This document shows, piece by piece, positions 18,289 to 30,147 of a DNA stretch of 64,000 nt. This DNA comes from Nitrincola alkalisediminis. GTDB taxonomy: Bacteria; Pseudomonadota; Gammaproteobacteria; Pseudomonadales; Balneatricaceae. A program made the position numbers and the translations under genes. The notes beneath the pieces were generated by a model. The model worked only from the letters and a program-made list of their open reading frames with translations. It had not been told where the DNA came from and did not search any database. Position 1 is the stretch's first letter, and every line of letters begins with the position of its first letter. The stretch spans positions 62,001 to 126,000 of the forward strand of contig NZ_VYTY01000004.1 of NCBI RefSeq assembly GCF_009821115.1, in the 5' to 3' direction.

Positions 18289-19467
18289 ATGTCTGATAGC
18301 GGCCTGGATATCGTGATTGATGACACCACCCTGCGTGATGGTGAACAAACCGCAGGGGTGGCCTTTTCTCGTGCTGAAAAGTTGCAGATTGCGCAGCATC
18401 TGGATGCGCTCGGGGTCCCGGAACTGGAAGTCGGAATTCCGCCTATGGGAGAAACCGAGCGCGAGGATATCCGGGCATTGGCAGACCTGAAATTGTCAGC
18501 CAGTTTGATTGCGTGGTGTCGTATGCGTGCCGATGACCTGCAAACCTGTCGAGGGTTGCCTGTTCAACGGCTTGATCTGTCGGTGGCTGTCTCCGATCTT
18601 CATATTCAAAAAAAGCTCGGAAAATCGCGCCTCTGGGTACTTCAACAGATTAAAACACTTGTGCCAGCGGCTGTTGATCAAGGTTTCGAGGTGATCGTCG
18701 GTTGTGAAGATGCCTCCCGCGCTGACCCGGAGTTTTTGCTGCAGGTCGCTGAAGTCGCTCAACACAGTGGCGCGCTCCGGCTGCGCTTTGCGGATACGCT
18801 GGGCATTATGGAGCCTTTCGGTGTGTTTTCGATCATCAGTCGTTTGGTCGCCGCCACGGATCTGCAAGTCGAGATGCACGCACACGATGATTTGGGGTTG
18901 GCGACGGCCAATAGCCTCTCCGCCGCCAAAGCCGGTGCCAGTCATATTAATACCACGGTCAACGGATTGGGCGAACGCGCGGGCAATGCGGCATTGGAGG
19001 AGGTGGTCTTAGGGCTAAGCCAACTCTATGGCTTATCAACGGGTATCAATCTACAGGATTTTCCAGCGCTATCGTCTCTTGTGGCTGACGCCTCGGGTCG
19101 TCCCGTGAGCTGGCAAAAGAGCCTAGTAGGAGCGGGGGTATTTACCCACGAGGCGGGTATTCATGTTGACGGCTTGCTCAAGGACCCCTTGATTTATCAA
19201 GGAATTGATCCGGCCCTCCTTGGACGTCAGCACGAGATGGTATTGGGTAAGCACTCTGGCAGTAAGGCCGTTCAAGCACGCTATAAAAGGTTGGGGTTGT
19301 CCATTAATGCCGCTCAGGCTCAAGCCTTATTAACGGAGATTCGTGAACAGATGTTGCGCAGCAAACAGCCGCTGACCGACAGCCAGTTAGTGGCGTTGCA
19401 TCAGCAGTTGATTGTGTGTGCAGCGCCTTCGCATCAATTGACTGAACACACAACCGCGCTTTGTTGA
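18289..19467 (+). CDS. nifV: Homocitrate synthase NifV
   Basis: NifV condenses acetyl-CoA and 2-oxoglutarate to homocitrate, the organic ligand of FeMo-co. The 392-residue protein has the [16 protein letters not shown] signature of the HMGL-like family, the metal-binding [13 protein letters not shown] motif and the [14 protein letters not shown] segment. ATG 18289 is used; a GTG at 18277 would overlap the nifS stop. Confidence 0.97.
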   Translation: MSDSGLDIVIDDTTLRDGEQTAGVAFSRAEKLQIAQHLDALGVPELEVGIPPMGETEREDIRALADLKLSASLIAWCRMRADDLQTCRGLPVQRLDLSVAVSDLHIQKKLGKSRLWVLQQIKTLVPAAVDQGFEVIVGCEDASRADPEFLLQVAEVAQHSGALRLRFADTLGIMEPFGVFSIISRLVAATDLQVEMHAHDDLGLATANSLSAAKAGASHINTTVNGLGERAGNAALEEVVLGLSQLYGLSTGINLQDFPALSSLVADASGRPVSWQKSLVGAGVFTHEAGIHVDGLLKDPLIYQGIDPALLGRQHEMVLGKHSGSKAVQARYKRLGLSINAAQAQALLTEIREQMLRSKQPLTDSQLVALHQQLIVCAAPSHQLTEHTTALC

Positions 19468-19482
19468 GATGAGGTAAACATC

Positions 19483-19845
19483 ATGAAAACGGCCACCCGG
19501 TTCACCAGCATCGCTGAGTTGAAAGATGAAATGCAGGATCTGGAAAGTGCCGAAGACTTTCTGGAATTTTTTGAGATCGATTTTGTTCCCACAGTCGTGC
19601 AGGTAAATCGCCTGCATATACTGCAACGCTTTCATAACCATATTCATGCTGAACACGCGAACCTGCCTGATCAGCCAAATGCCCTCTATAACGCCTATCG
19701 TCATCTGCTGGATCAGGCGTATCAGAGCTTTATTCACTCCAATGCCCAGCAGGAAAAGGTACTTAAGGTTTTTAACCGCGCGGCACCGGGTAAGGGGTTT
19801 GTATCCCTTAGTGCCATTGCTCCAGTGGCTGGAGGGCCAAAATGA
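19483..19845 (+). CDS. nifW: Nitrogenase-stabilising protein NifW
   Basis: This 120-residue protein with the NifW pattern (LESAEDFLEFFEI, then VQVNRLHILQRF) protects or helps mature the MoFe protein. It starts 15 bases after nifV behind GAGG and overlaps nifZ by four bases (ATGA), which fits coupled translation of nifWZM. Confidence 0.95.
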   Translation: MKTATRFTSIAELKDEMQDLESAEDFLEFFEIDFVPTVVQVNRLHILQRFHNHIHAEHANLPDQPNALYNAYRHLLDQAYQSFIHSNAQQEKVLKVFNRAAPGKGFVSLSAIAPVAGGPK

Positions 19846-20303
19846 TCCCAGTCTATAACTACGGCGATGAAGTTCGAGTGATACGAAATCTGCGCAATGA
19901 TGGCAGTTTTCCGGGCGTAGACAAAGGCCAACTCTTGGTGCGCCGTGGCGAAACCGGGCATGTACGTAATCTGGGTACTTTTTTACAGGACCAGATTATC
20001 TATACCGTGCACTTTATTCAGGCCGACATCCAGGTAGGCTGTCGCGAAGAGGAACTCATCCCTGCGAGTGAGCCCTGGGTTAACAGCCGCTATGAAAACC
20101 GTGACAAGGTTATGGCTGCGCTGGCTTTATCTCTTCGCGGTGAAGTGATTGTGCCGCTGGATACCCTCGGTGAAGTATTCAAGGTGCTTAGTGATGAGGA
20201 TGCGGTTCGCTACCATGTGCAGTTTCCAGGGCATTTGTTGATTGTACCGGAAGCCGCTCTGAAGCCTTTCAACCCAATTGAGGAGCGGACTCATGCAACC
20301 TGA
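19842..20303 (+). CDS. nifZ: MoFe protein maturation factor NifZ
   Basis: The 153-residue product begins IPVYNYGDEVRVIRNLRNDG and contains the NifZ repeat-like beta segment RRGETGHVRNLGTFLQDQ. In Azotobacter, NifZ helps form the second P-cluster of the MoFe protein. The gene overlaps nifW by four bases and nifM by eleven. Confidence 0.95.
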   Translation: MIPVYNYGDEVRVIRNLRNDGSFPGVDKGQLLVRRGETGHVRNLGTFLQDQIIYTVHFIQADIQVGCREEELIPASEPWVNSRYENRDKVMAALALSLRGEVIVPLDTLGEVFKVLSDEDAVRYHVQFPGHLLIVPEAALKPFNPIEERTHAT

Positions 20304-21132
20304 AGCATCTGAAACACTGGCTTACCTTGAGTTGAAAATTGCCGAATCTCAATTGTCCAGCACGCCCGACCAGCTCGCTGCCGAAACGCGTGCACAGGTG
20401 TCGTTGTTGGCAAGGCGTCAGTTTCGACTGGAGCAGAAAATTTTGGCCAGCGATGAAGCGCAACAGGTGTTTTTGCCTGATGCAACACTTGAAGAGGCCT
20501 ATCAGCGCATTCAAAGCCGCTATGAAACAGACGCGCTGTTTGCCGAAGCCTTGTCTAACGCTGCCCTCACACCATCGGGTTTTAAAGCCGCGCTGAGTCA
20601 AGAGATGCGCGTAGAGGCGATACTGGAACGTGTCTCAAGTCATGTTGAGCCGATCACTCAGGATGAAGCCGAGCTGTATTACTACACGCATCTGGAACGC
20701 TTTCAGTTACCGGAAAGGCGTCAAGCCAGTCATTTATTGATTACCGTGGATGATGACCAGCCAGACTCTGACTTGCGGGTATACCGTAAACTCTGTGCCC
20801 TATTAGAGAAGATCAAACAAAAACCGACACGTTTTGACAAGCTGGTACTGCGCTATTCGGAGTGTCCCACCGCAATGAATGGCGGCCATTTAGGTTTGGT
20901 GGCACCGGGCCTGCTTTACGAAGCCTTGGATAACGCGCTGTTCAAAATGCAGCTGGGTAAAATCAGTGAACCGATTCGCTCACCTATGGGTTACCATCTG
21001 TTACGTTTTGAGGCTCTGTACCCTGCTACCCGACAGCCGTTTGCTGAGGTTTGTAGTGCTATTCTCGAGTTACTGACTGAGCGTCAAAAACTCAAGTACC
21101 AGAAAGACTGGGTACGCCATTTGGGGCATTAG
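20293..21132 (+). CDS. nifM: NifM, parvulin-type peptidyl-prolyl isomerase for NifH
   Basis: This 279-residue protein has a helical N-terminal region and a C-terminal parvulin rotamase domain (QASHLLITVDDDQ, about 145-155, to GYHLLRFEAL). NifM is needed for folding of active Fe protein in gammaproteobacteria. ATG 20293 behind AGGAG is preferred over TTG 20278. It is the last gene of the operon, and the 124 bases before convergent rnfH show no clear terminator. Confidence 0.93.
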   Translation: MQPEASETLAYLELKIAESQLSSTPDQLAAETRAQVSLLARRQFRLEQKILASDEAQQVFLPDATLEEAYQRIQSRYETDALFAEALSNAALTPSGFKAALSQEMRVEAILERVSSHVEPITQDEAELYYYTHLERFQLPERRQASHLLITVDDDQPDSDLRVYRKLCALLEKIKQKPTRFDKLVLRYSECPTAMNGGHLGLVAPGLLYEALDNALFKMQLGKISEPIRSPMGYHLLRFEALYPATRQPFAEVCSAILELLTERQKLKYQKDWVRHLGH

Positions 21133-21256
21133 TTCGCGGTGCTCATGATACAAGTGGTTTTATTTAACGAAAATGAACACAAGCAATCATTATAATCGAA
21201 AGGTATTACTAACATCGAATTTCATGCAGTAGATCAGTGCTAAGTCCGACAAGCGG

Positions 21257-21535
21257 CTAGCAATCCTCCTCTTCGATCTTCCGCCGAGGAACCTGTGCAG
21301 GATCCGCCGTAATCGGTCGATAAATTTCCACCCGATCATACTCAGCCAAGGGTTGATCTGGCTTTACCAGCTTGCCAAACACACCGATTTTTTGCTTTGA
21401 CAGATCAATATCGGGAAAACGCTCCAGCAGACCGGAGGCTTCAATCGCCGCTAGGGCGCTGGTGCCGACGGCCACCTCCAAGTCGACCCAACTCTGTTCA
21501 CCACTGACACTGCTATACGCGACACTGACGTGCAT
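21257..21535 (-). CDS. rnfH: RnfH (UPF0125 family)
   Basis: This 92-residue ubiquitin-like small protein has the family segments VAVGTSALAAIEASGLLERF and the C-terminal DRVEIYRPITADP. It is the last gene of the rnfABCDGEH operon, as in Azotobacter and Rhodobacter. The exact function is unknown; it is linked to Rnf complex assembly or antitoxin-like RatB folds. Confidence 0.95.
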   Translation of the reverse strand: MHVSVAYSSVSGEQSWVDLEVAVGTSALAAIEASGLLERFPDIDLSKQKIGVFGKLVKPDQPLAEYDRVEIYRPITADPAQVPRRKIEEEDC

Positions 21536-21550
21536 TCTAGTCTCCTTTAA

Positions 21551-22243
21551 TTAATGACTTGGCTGGTGTTGTTGTGAGTCTGGTTCGCTTGCCAACCTAC
21601 GTTGGCGCTGCTCCCCCCGCCGATCTATCCAGCGTTTCGCGACCAGCAGAAAACCCACAGCAATAAAACCGCCAGGTGGCAGCACCATAATCAGGAAGCC
21701 GCGATAATCTGGAATGACGGTTATCTCCAGAAAAGCGAAAGGGGCGCCCAGCAGCAGGTGTGCGTTGGCGAAAAGTGTGCCGCTACCAATAACTTCACGC
21801 ACCCCGCCAATCATCACCAAGGCCCAGGTCAAGCCGATCCCCATCATTAGTGAGTCAACAATGGAGTCCCACAGGGTATTTCGCGAGGCAAAGGCTTCTG
21901 CACGACCCAGAATGGCGCAGTTGACCACGATCAAGGCAATGAACAACCCCAGCACCTTGTACAATTCATAGGCAAAGGCATTGATCAGCATATCCGTGAG
22001 GGTAACCAGTGTCGCAATGATGACAATGTACACAGGGATACGTATCGCCGGGCTGATGAAGTGCCGAATTGTGGAGATAATCATGTTGGCACCCAAGAGA
22101 ACAAACAGGGTGGCCAGGCCCATACCTAATCCATTGGTGGCAGTACTGGTCACCGCCATCACCGGGCACAGCGCCAACATCTGGGCAAACACCATATTAT
22201 TGCTCCAGAGTCCATCTTGGGCTAAACGCCGATAGTCAGTCAT
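21551..22243 (-). CDS. rnfE: Rnf complex subunit E
   Basis: This 230-residue, six-helix membrane subunit of the ion-pumping NADH:ferredoxin oxidoreductase has the conserved LALCPVMAVTSTATNGLGMG and VNCAILGRAEAFA segments, including the two cysteines thought to hold an intramembrane Fe-S cluster with RnfA. ATG 22243 has AAGGAG at proper spacing and is chosen over a TTG three codons upstream. It overlaps rnfG by eight bases. Confidence 0.96.
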   Translation of the reverse strand: MTDYRRLAQDGLWSNNMVFAQMLALCPVMAVTSTATNGLGMGLATLFVLLGANMIISTIRHFISPAIRIPVYIVIIATLVTLTDMLINAFAYELYKVLGLFIALIVVNCAILGRAEAFASRNTLWDSIVDSLMMGIGLTWALVMIGGVREVIGSGTLFANAHLLLGAPFAFLEITVIPDYRGFLIMVLPPGGFIAVGFLLVAKRWIDRRGEQRQRRLASEPDSQQHQPSH

Positions 22244-22907
22244 GTTTTTCAACTCCTTGCATTTGGGTGGTCACCCCGATGGTTTCGCCTGGCAGCTTAA
22301 CTGGATACAACAGCGTTGCTTGCTCGGCTTCAAAGAACAGCAATGCGCGTTTAATTTCGGCGACGATGGCGCGAGGGGTAATGGTGGCACCTGTAAACTG
22401 GTCAAATTCGCCACCGTCTTTTTTGACCGCCCAGCTGGTCGGCAGCGGGTTGTGCAGCGACTTGCCGGTAAAGTAGGTAATCCAGGGATCTCTTGCCACT
22501 TCAATTTTATCGCCGAGACCCGGTGTTTCCTGATGCACCAGAACTCTGACGCCCGATAACTCGCCATTGGCTTTAATTGCAACCAGCATGTCAATTTTCC
22601 CGGCATAGCCGCTGGCTTGCATTGGAAACACTACGGCACTGATGTCTCCCGCCAGACTGGCCTGATAGTAGGTCAGGTGACCCCAGGGGGCTTCGATCTG
22701 ACCAGCATAATCCAGCAGATCATTGTCATACAGGTGCTCCGGTAATACCTGAGAAAAACTCTGGCGCATGTCGTTTGCCAGCGCTTGCTGTATCGGCTCC
22801 CGCGTCCATTGATAGGCCACTGCCAGCAGCGCACAGGTCACCATCACCACCAGCCCCAACAACAGCGACTGATACTCCAAGCGCTCGCGCATCAACGCCA
22901 GATTCAT
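22236..22907 (-). CDS. rnfG: Rnf complex subunit G
   Basis: This 223-residue protein has one N-terminal membrane helix and a periplasmic FMN-binding domain. The covalent flavin attachment threonine is in the motif TGATITPRAIV near the C terminus. It overlaps rnfD (ATGA) and rnfE. Confidence 0.96.
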   Translation of the reverse strand: MNLALMRERLEYQSLLLGLVVMVTCALLAVAYQWTREPIQQALANDMRQSFSQVLPEHLYDNDLLDYAGQIEAPWGHLTYYQASLAGDISAVVFPMQASGYAGKIDMLVAIKANGELSGVRVLVHQETPGLGDKIEVARDPWITYFTGKSLHNPLPTSWAVKKDGGEFDQFTGATITPRAIVAEIKRALLFFEAEQATLLYPVKLPGETIGVTTQMQGVEKHD

Positions 22908-23989
22908 GGCTGCTCTCCTGTTTTGATTTTCTGCACAGGCAATGGCTGTCCCTTACTGGAGCGACCATAAATACGCGGACGGATATAGCGATCAATCACG
23001 GGTACAGCGCTGTTCATTAACATCACAGCAAAGGCGATGCCTTCAGGATAGCTGCCAAAGGTGCGAATCAGATACGCCAACAAGCCGCAACCCAGTCCGA
23101 AGATAAAGCGGCCACTGGCGGTTGCTGGGGCAGTGACAGGATCGGTGACAATAAACCAGGCCGCCAGCATGGCTCCACCTGTGAACAGATGAAACAGGGC
23201 ACCGGGATAAGCATCGGGGTATAAGCGGTTTAAGACCAACGCGGGTAGTACCAACCCCAACATCAAGCCGACTGGGGCTTGCCAGGTAATCACGCCTCGC
23301 CATAACAAGAACAACCCACCCAGCATTAACAGCAGTGCACTGCTTTCACCAAAACTGCCCGCATGCGAACCCAGCAAAGTGGTGAGCCAGGTGTCGTCAT
23401 ATCCTTGCAGTATCTCGGACAGTGGCTCGTCCATGGCTAAACGCTGCTTAACACTGTCCAGTAAGGTTGCGCCGCTATAGCTGTCCAACAGGTCGGACTG
23501 CCCGCCACTCTGCTGTAGACTGGCGCTGAATGCGGGGCGTTGTGCCATTTGTTGCGCCGGTGTCACCCACTGGGTCATTTCCACCGGAAATGCAATCAAC
23601 AGCATCACCCGTGCCGCCATGGCCGGATTAAACACATTCTGGCCCAGCCCACCAAAGATTTGTTTGAGCATGGCAACCGCCAGAAACGTTCCTGTGACCG
23701 CAATCCACCAGGGAGCCCATGGGGGCAGACACAGCGCCAGTAACCAGCCAGTGACCAGGGCCGAGCCATCAAACAGGTGTGTCTTGACCGGTTTATTGAA
23801 GAGTCGCAGAAACACCGCCTCCCAGACCAATGCACTGCTGAGACACACAAGCCAAAGATTGAATGCAGGCCAGCCGTATAGCCAGAAGCCATAGAGGGTG
23901 GCGGGTGTCAGTGCTAGCAACACCTGATACATCATCACTGGCAAGTGTGATTCGCTATGTGCATGGGGGCCATGAATGGGTGCTTTCAT
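22904..23989 (-). CDS. rnfD: Rnf complex subunit D
   Basis: This 361-residue, multi-helix NqrB/RnfD-type subunit has the FMN-attachment motif SGATLLDSVK (about residues 170-180) and conserved GGLGQNVFNPAMAARVMLL. It overlaps both neighbouring genes by four bases. Confidence 0.96.
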   Translation of the reverse strand: MKAPIHGPHAHSESHLPVMMYQVLLALTPATLYGFWLYGWPAFNLWLVCLSSALVWEAVFLRLFNKPVKTHLFDGSALVTGWLLALCLPPWAPWWIAVTGTFLAVAMLKQIFGGLGQNVFNPAMAARVMLLIAFPVEMTQWVTPAQQMAQRPAFSASLQQSGGQSDLLDSYSGATLLDSVKQRLAMDEPLSEILQGYDDTWLTTLLGSHAGSFGESSALLLMLGGLFLLWRGVITWQAPVGLMLGLVLPALVLNRLYPDAYPGALFHLFTGGAMLAAWFIVTDPVTAPATASGRFIFGLGCGLLAYLIRTFGSYPEGIAFAVMLMNSAVPVIDRYIRPRIYGRSSKGQPLPVQKIKTGEQP

Positions 23990-25476
23990 GCAGAGGCCTC
24001 CTGTGTGATGGGGTCTGAGTCTGTGGTTTCGGCGGCTTTTTTGGCTGCCGCTGCACGACGTGCGGCCATCAGTGCTTCTCGATCGCGTGCTTGGCGCTCC
24101 ATACGCGCTTCTCGTCGTTGTGCCAGTATTTTGGTGGCCTCCAGCTTCTGCTGTGCCTTCTTTTGTAGAATCAACTCTCCCTTGGCGTAATTAAACAAGT
24201 GAGTCAGTGGAATGGAGGATGGGCAGATATAGCTGCAGGCACCACACCCCACACAGTCACTCAACCCCAGCGTATTGGCACGTTTCAAGTCCCCTGAGCG
24301 TATATTAGCCGCCATCTCCAGCGGCATCAGCCCCATGGGACAGGCACGCACACAGCGACTGCAGCGCACACAGGGGCTGCTTTGTTGATGACTGATTTCC
24401 GGCTCCGTCAACGCGAGGATAGCACTGCTCCCCTTGATGATCGGTACATGCAAGTCCGGCAGCTCTATCCCCATCATTGGCCCACCCATCAGCAAACGTG
24501 CAGGCTTCATATCAAATCCACTGGCATGGTTAAGAAACTCGCTGGCCAGAGTACCCAGAGGTACCTCCCAGTTACCCGGATGAGTCACCGCCCCTCCACT
24601 TAGGGTGACGATGCGTGAAATCAGTGGCTGACCCTGATCAATCGCCATGGCTACGGCATAGGCGGTTGCGACATTGTGTACCAGAATGCCACTGTCAGCG
24701 GCACGGCTATGTGCGGGTATTTCAATGCCCGTCAATTGCTGAATTAACTGTTTCTCCGAGCCCATGGGATAGCCGCTGGGTACGGCTTTAACTGAAATAC
24801 CCGTGCCGTTTGCGGCCTCAGTCATGATGGCGAGTGCTTCGGGTTTATTGTCTTCAATTCCCAGAATTGCATGCTTGGCTTGTACCGCGTGGCAGATGAG
24901 CTGCGCACCGCGCAAAATCGTTTTGGCCGATTCACGCATTAGGCGGTCATCGCAGCTTAAGTAGGGTTCACATTCACCACCGTTTAGAATCAGTGTGTCG
25001 ATACCCTTCTGTAAACTTAGATTCAGTTTGACTGCGGCAGGAAAGGTGGCCCCTCCCAATCCGACAATACCTGCGGTCCCGATGCGTTCGCAAATGGATT
25101 CTGGAGGCAGGCTGAATGGATTGGCGATTGGGTCACGAAGAATCCACTGATCCCGGCCATCGGCCTCCAGTGTGATCACCAATACCGGTAAACCGGAAGG
25201 GTGCGGCGCCCTGTGCTCAGCAAGGGATGCGATTCGCCCAGATGTGGGCGCGTGAACTGGGGCTGAAATGAGTCCTTGAGCGTCCGCTAACACTTGCCCT
25301 TTAAGCACCCTGTCACCCACGTTCACCACTGGAGTGGCAGGTGCACCCAAGTGTTGCTGCAGTGAGACATACAGGCGCTCCATCATCGGAAAACGCTGGA
25401 TAGGGGTGGTATTGCTCAGCGACTTATAATCCGTAGGGTGAACACCGCCGCGTAAAGATTTCCACAACATAATCAT
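23986..25476 (-). CDS. rnfC: Rnf complex subunit C
   Basis: This 496-residue soluble subunit binds NADH and FMN. It has an N-terminal barrel-sandwich region (APVHAPTSGRI), a glycine-rich nucleotide loop (GIVGLGGATFPAAVK), and two [4Fe-4S] motifs near residues 368-420: CVRCSRCVRACP and CVGCGACSYICP. The C-terminal 60 residues are Ala/Arg/Glu-rich, as in proteobacterial RnfC proteins. Confidence 0.97.
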   Translation of the reverse strand: MIMLWKSLRGGVHPTDYKSLSNTTPIQRFPMMERLYVSLQQHLGAPATPVVNVGDRVLKGQVLADAQGLISAPVHAPTSGRIASLAEHRAPHPSGLPVLVITLEADGRDQWILRDPIANPFSLPPESICERIGTAGIVGLGGATFPAAVKLNLSLQKGIDTLILNGGECEPYLSCDDRLMRESAKTILRGAQLICHAVQAKHAILGIEDNKPEALAIMTEAANGTGISVKAVPSGYPMGSEKQLIQQLTGIEIPAHSRAADSGILVHNVATAYAVAMAIDQGQPLISRIVTLSGGAVTHPGNWEVPLGTLASEFLNHASGFDMKPARLLMGGPMMGIELPDLHVPIIKGSSAILALTEPEISHQQSSPCVRCSRCVRACPMGLMPLEMAANIRSGDLKRANTLGLSDCVGCGACSYICPSSIPLTHLFNYAKGELILQKKAQQKLEATKILAQRREARMERQARDREALMAARRAAAAKKAAETTDSDPITQEASA

Positions 25477-25482
25477 CTCCAG

Positions 25483-26007
25483 TTACAGGGCTGGCTGACT
25501 CCACACCCAGGTTTGCAGAGTGGGTTGCACCGGTTCCAAGGAAATGCATTCAGTTGGACACACCGCTTCACATTTGCCGCAGGCCGTGCAGGCATCGGCA
25601 AACACCACATGCATATGTTTGGCTGAACCCAAAATGGCATCGGTTGGACAAATTTTGAAACACCGAGTACAGCCGATACACAGTGCTTCGTTAATACGAG
25701 CGACTTTGGGGCCTTCGTCACATAAGGTGTTTAAGTCGAGAGGAATGCCCAGTTTTATCGCGATGGCTTCGGCCACAGCGCGACCACCGGGAGGACAGAA
25801 GGTGGCCTTTAATTCACCATCGACAACGGCCTGTGCCGCGGCGGCACAACTTGGATTGCCGCATTGTCCGCATTGTGTGCCGGGCAGCAGCTGTTCAATG
25901 TCTTCTACGATACTGCTGCGTTCAACTTTTAAAATGCGTGAGGCAATACCCAACAATAAGCCCAGTATCAGCCCTAAAAACGTTAACGGCATGACGGATA
26001 TCAGCAT
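25483..26007 (-). CDS. rnfB: Rnf complex subunit B
   Basis: This 174-residue protein has an N-terminal membrane anchor (about 5-25), a four-cysteine Fe-S motif (LLPGTQCGQCGNPSC) and two C-terminal [4Fe-4S] motifs (CIGCTRCFKICP and CTACGKCEAVCP). It links ferredoxin to the membrane part of Rnf. ATG 26007 behind GGAGGAAAC is chosen; an upstream frame extension would run into rnfA. Confidence 0.96.
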   Translation of the reverse strand: MLISVMPLTFLGLILGLLLGIASRILKVERSSIVEDIEQLLPGTQCGQCGNPSCAAAAQAVVDGELKATFCPPGGRAVAEAIAIKLGIPLDLNTLCDEGPKVARINEALCIGCTRCFKICPTDAILGSAKHMHVVFADACTACGKCEAVCPTECISLEPVQPTLQTWVWSQPAL

Positions 26008-26026
26008 GGTTTGTTTCCTCCAGAAT

Positions 26027-26602
26027 TCAGGCCAGTCCGGCAAACCCCATAAAGGCCACCGACAAAAGGCCAGCCACAATAAACGCAATTGGAGCACCCT
26101 TATAAAGCTCAGGCACTTGCAACACCGCTAAACGCTCACGTAAACCGGCAAAGAGTACCAATACCAGGGTAAAGCCCATGGCCGAACCAAACCCGAACAT
26201 CAGACTCTGAATAAAGCTGTGTTGGTTTTGCACATTGAGTAAGGCCACTCCCAGTACCGCACAATTGGTGGTAATTAAAGGTAGGTAGATACCCAAAATT
26301 TGATAAAGCGGCGGGCTTATTTTGCGAATGAGCATCTCGGTAAACTGTACGACGGAAGCAATCACCAAAATAAAGGCCAAGATCCTGAGATACTGCAGAC
26401 CCATAGGGTTCAACAGCCAGTTTTCCAGCATCCAACTCGCGGCGGCCGCCAGACTCAACACAAAGGTTGTCGCCAATCCCATCCCGAGTGCGCCATCCAT
26501 TTTGGTGGAGACACCCATCAACGGACACAAGCCCAGAAACTTGATCAGGATCACGTTGTTCACCAAGGCCGTGGAAACCAGTAATAAAATGTAATCAGAC
26601 AT
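26027..26602 (-). CDS. rnfA: Rnf complex subunit A
   Basis: The 191-residue, six-helix subunit, paralogous to RnfE, starts [17 protein letters not shown], matching the family start, and contains [20 protein letters not shown] and [15 protein letters not shown] 26602 behind GGAGAAG is used rather than the ATG four codons upstream. It is the first gene of the rnf operon, behind a sigma-54 site. Confidence 0.96.
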   Translation of the reverse strand: MSDYILLLVSTALVNNVILIKFLGLCPLMGVSTKMDGALGMGLATTFVLSLAAAASWMLENWLLNPMGLQYLRILAFILVIASVVQFTEMLIRKISPPLYQILGIYLPLITTNCAVLGVALLNVQNQHSFIQSLMFGFGSAMGFTLVLVLFAGLRERLAVLQVPELYKGAPIAFIVAGLLSVAFMGFAGLA

Positions 26603-26638
26603 GTGCTTCTCCACTCAGGTCGATGCTGAAAGGCATTG

Positions 26639-26654
26639 AGCAAAGTCTGTGCCA
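26639..26654 (-). promoter_or_regulatory. Sigma-54 promoter of rnfABCDGEH
   Basis: On the reverse strand the site reads TGGCACAGACTTTGCT, with GG and GC ten bases apart, 37 bases before the rnfA start. It shares a NifA site at 26739-26754 with the divergent nifL promoter. Confidence 0.88.
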
Positions 26655-26714
26655 TACACTTGAAGTGCCCGGTTATGCCTTGTTTCTGTGCAGGAGCACC
26701 CGACATTTTCGTGA

Positions 26715-29979
<3,265 letters not shown>

Positions 29980-29987
29980 GCCGAGAC

Positions 29988-30036
29988 TGTCTTAAAGCTG
30001 ACATAGCGTCTTTATGTACCTGTCAGCTTTGAGACA
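29988..30036. promoter_or_regulatory. Pair of inverted NifA sites before nifB
   Basis: TGTCTTAAAGCTGACA (29988-30003) and TGTCAGCTTTGAGACA (30021-30036) both fit TGT-N10-ACA. The second is the reverse complement of the first at 15 of 16 positions, and the two start 33 bases apart. The inner halves form a perfect 10-base inverted repeat (29994-30003 with 30021-30030), which also makes a possible hairpin after nifA. Confidence 0.88.
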
Positions 30037-30068
30037 AACCTATCAAAACTTGATTTTATATGATTAAT

Positions 30069-30113
30069 AATCAATAACTTATCGAGCTTTTCTAAGTAGG
30101 CATGGAATTTGCG
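30069..30113 (+). promoter_or_regulatory. Sigma-54 promoter of nifB with IHF-like site
   Basis: AGGCATGGAATTTGCG (30098-30113) has GG and GC ten bases apart, 35 bases before the nifB start. AATCAATAACTTA (30069-30081) matches the IHF consensus WATCAANNNNTTR and lies between the NifA sites and the promoter, where a DNA bend would help looping. Confidence 0.82.
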
Positions 30114-30147
30114 ACAGACCCTGTGAACCCAACATGAGGATCTGACC

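Noticed and set aside
26689-26700. GTGC-N4-GCAC palindrome as an NtrC site before nifLA
   Set aside because: The half-sites are in the opposite orientation to the NtrC consensus GCAC-N5-7-GTGC.
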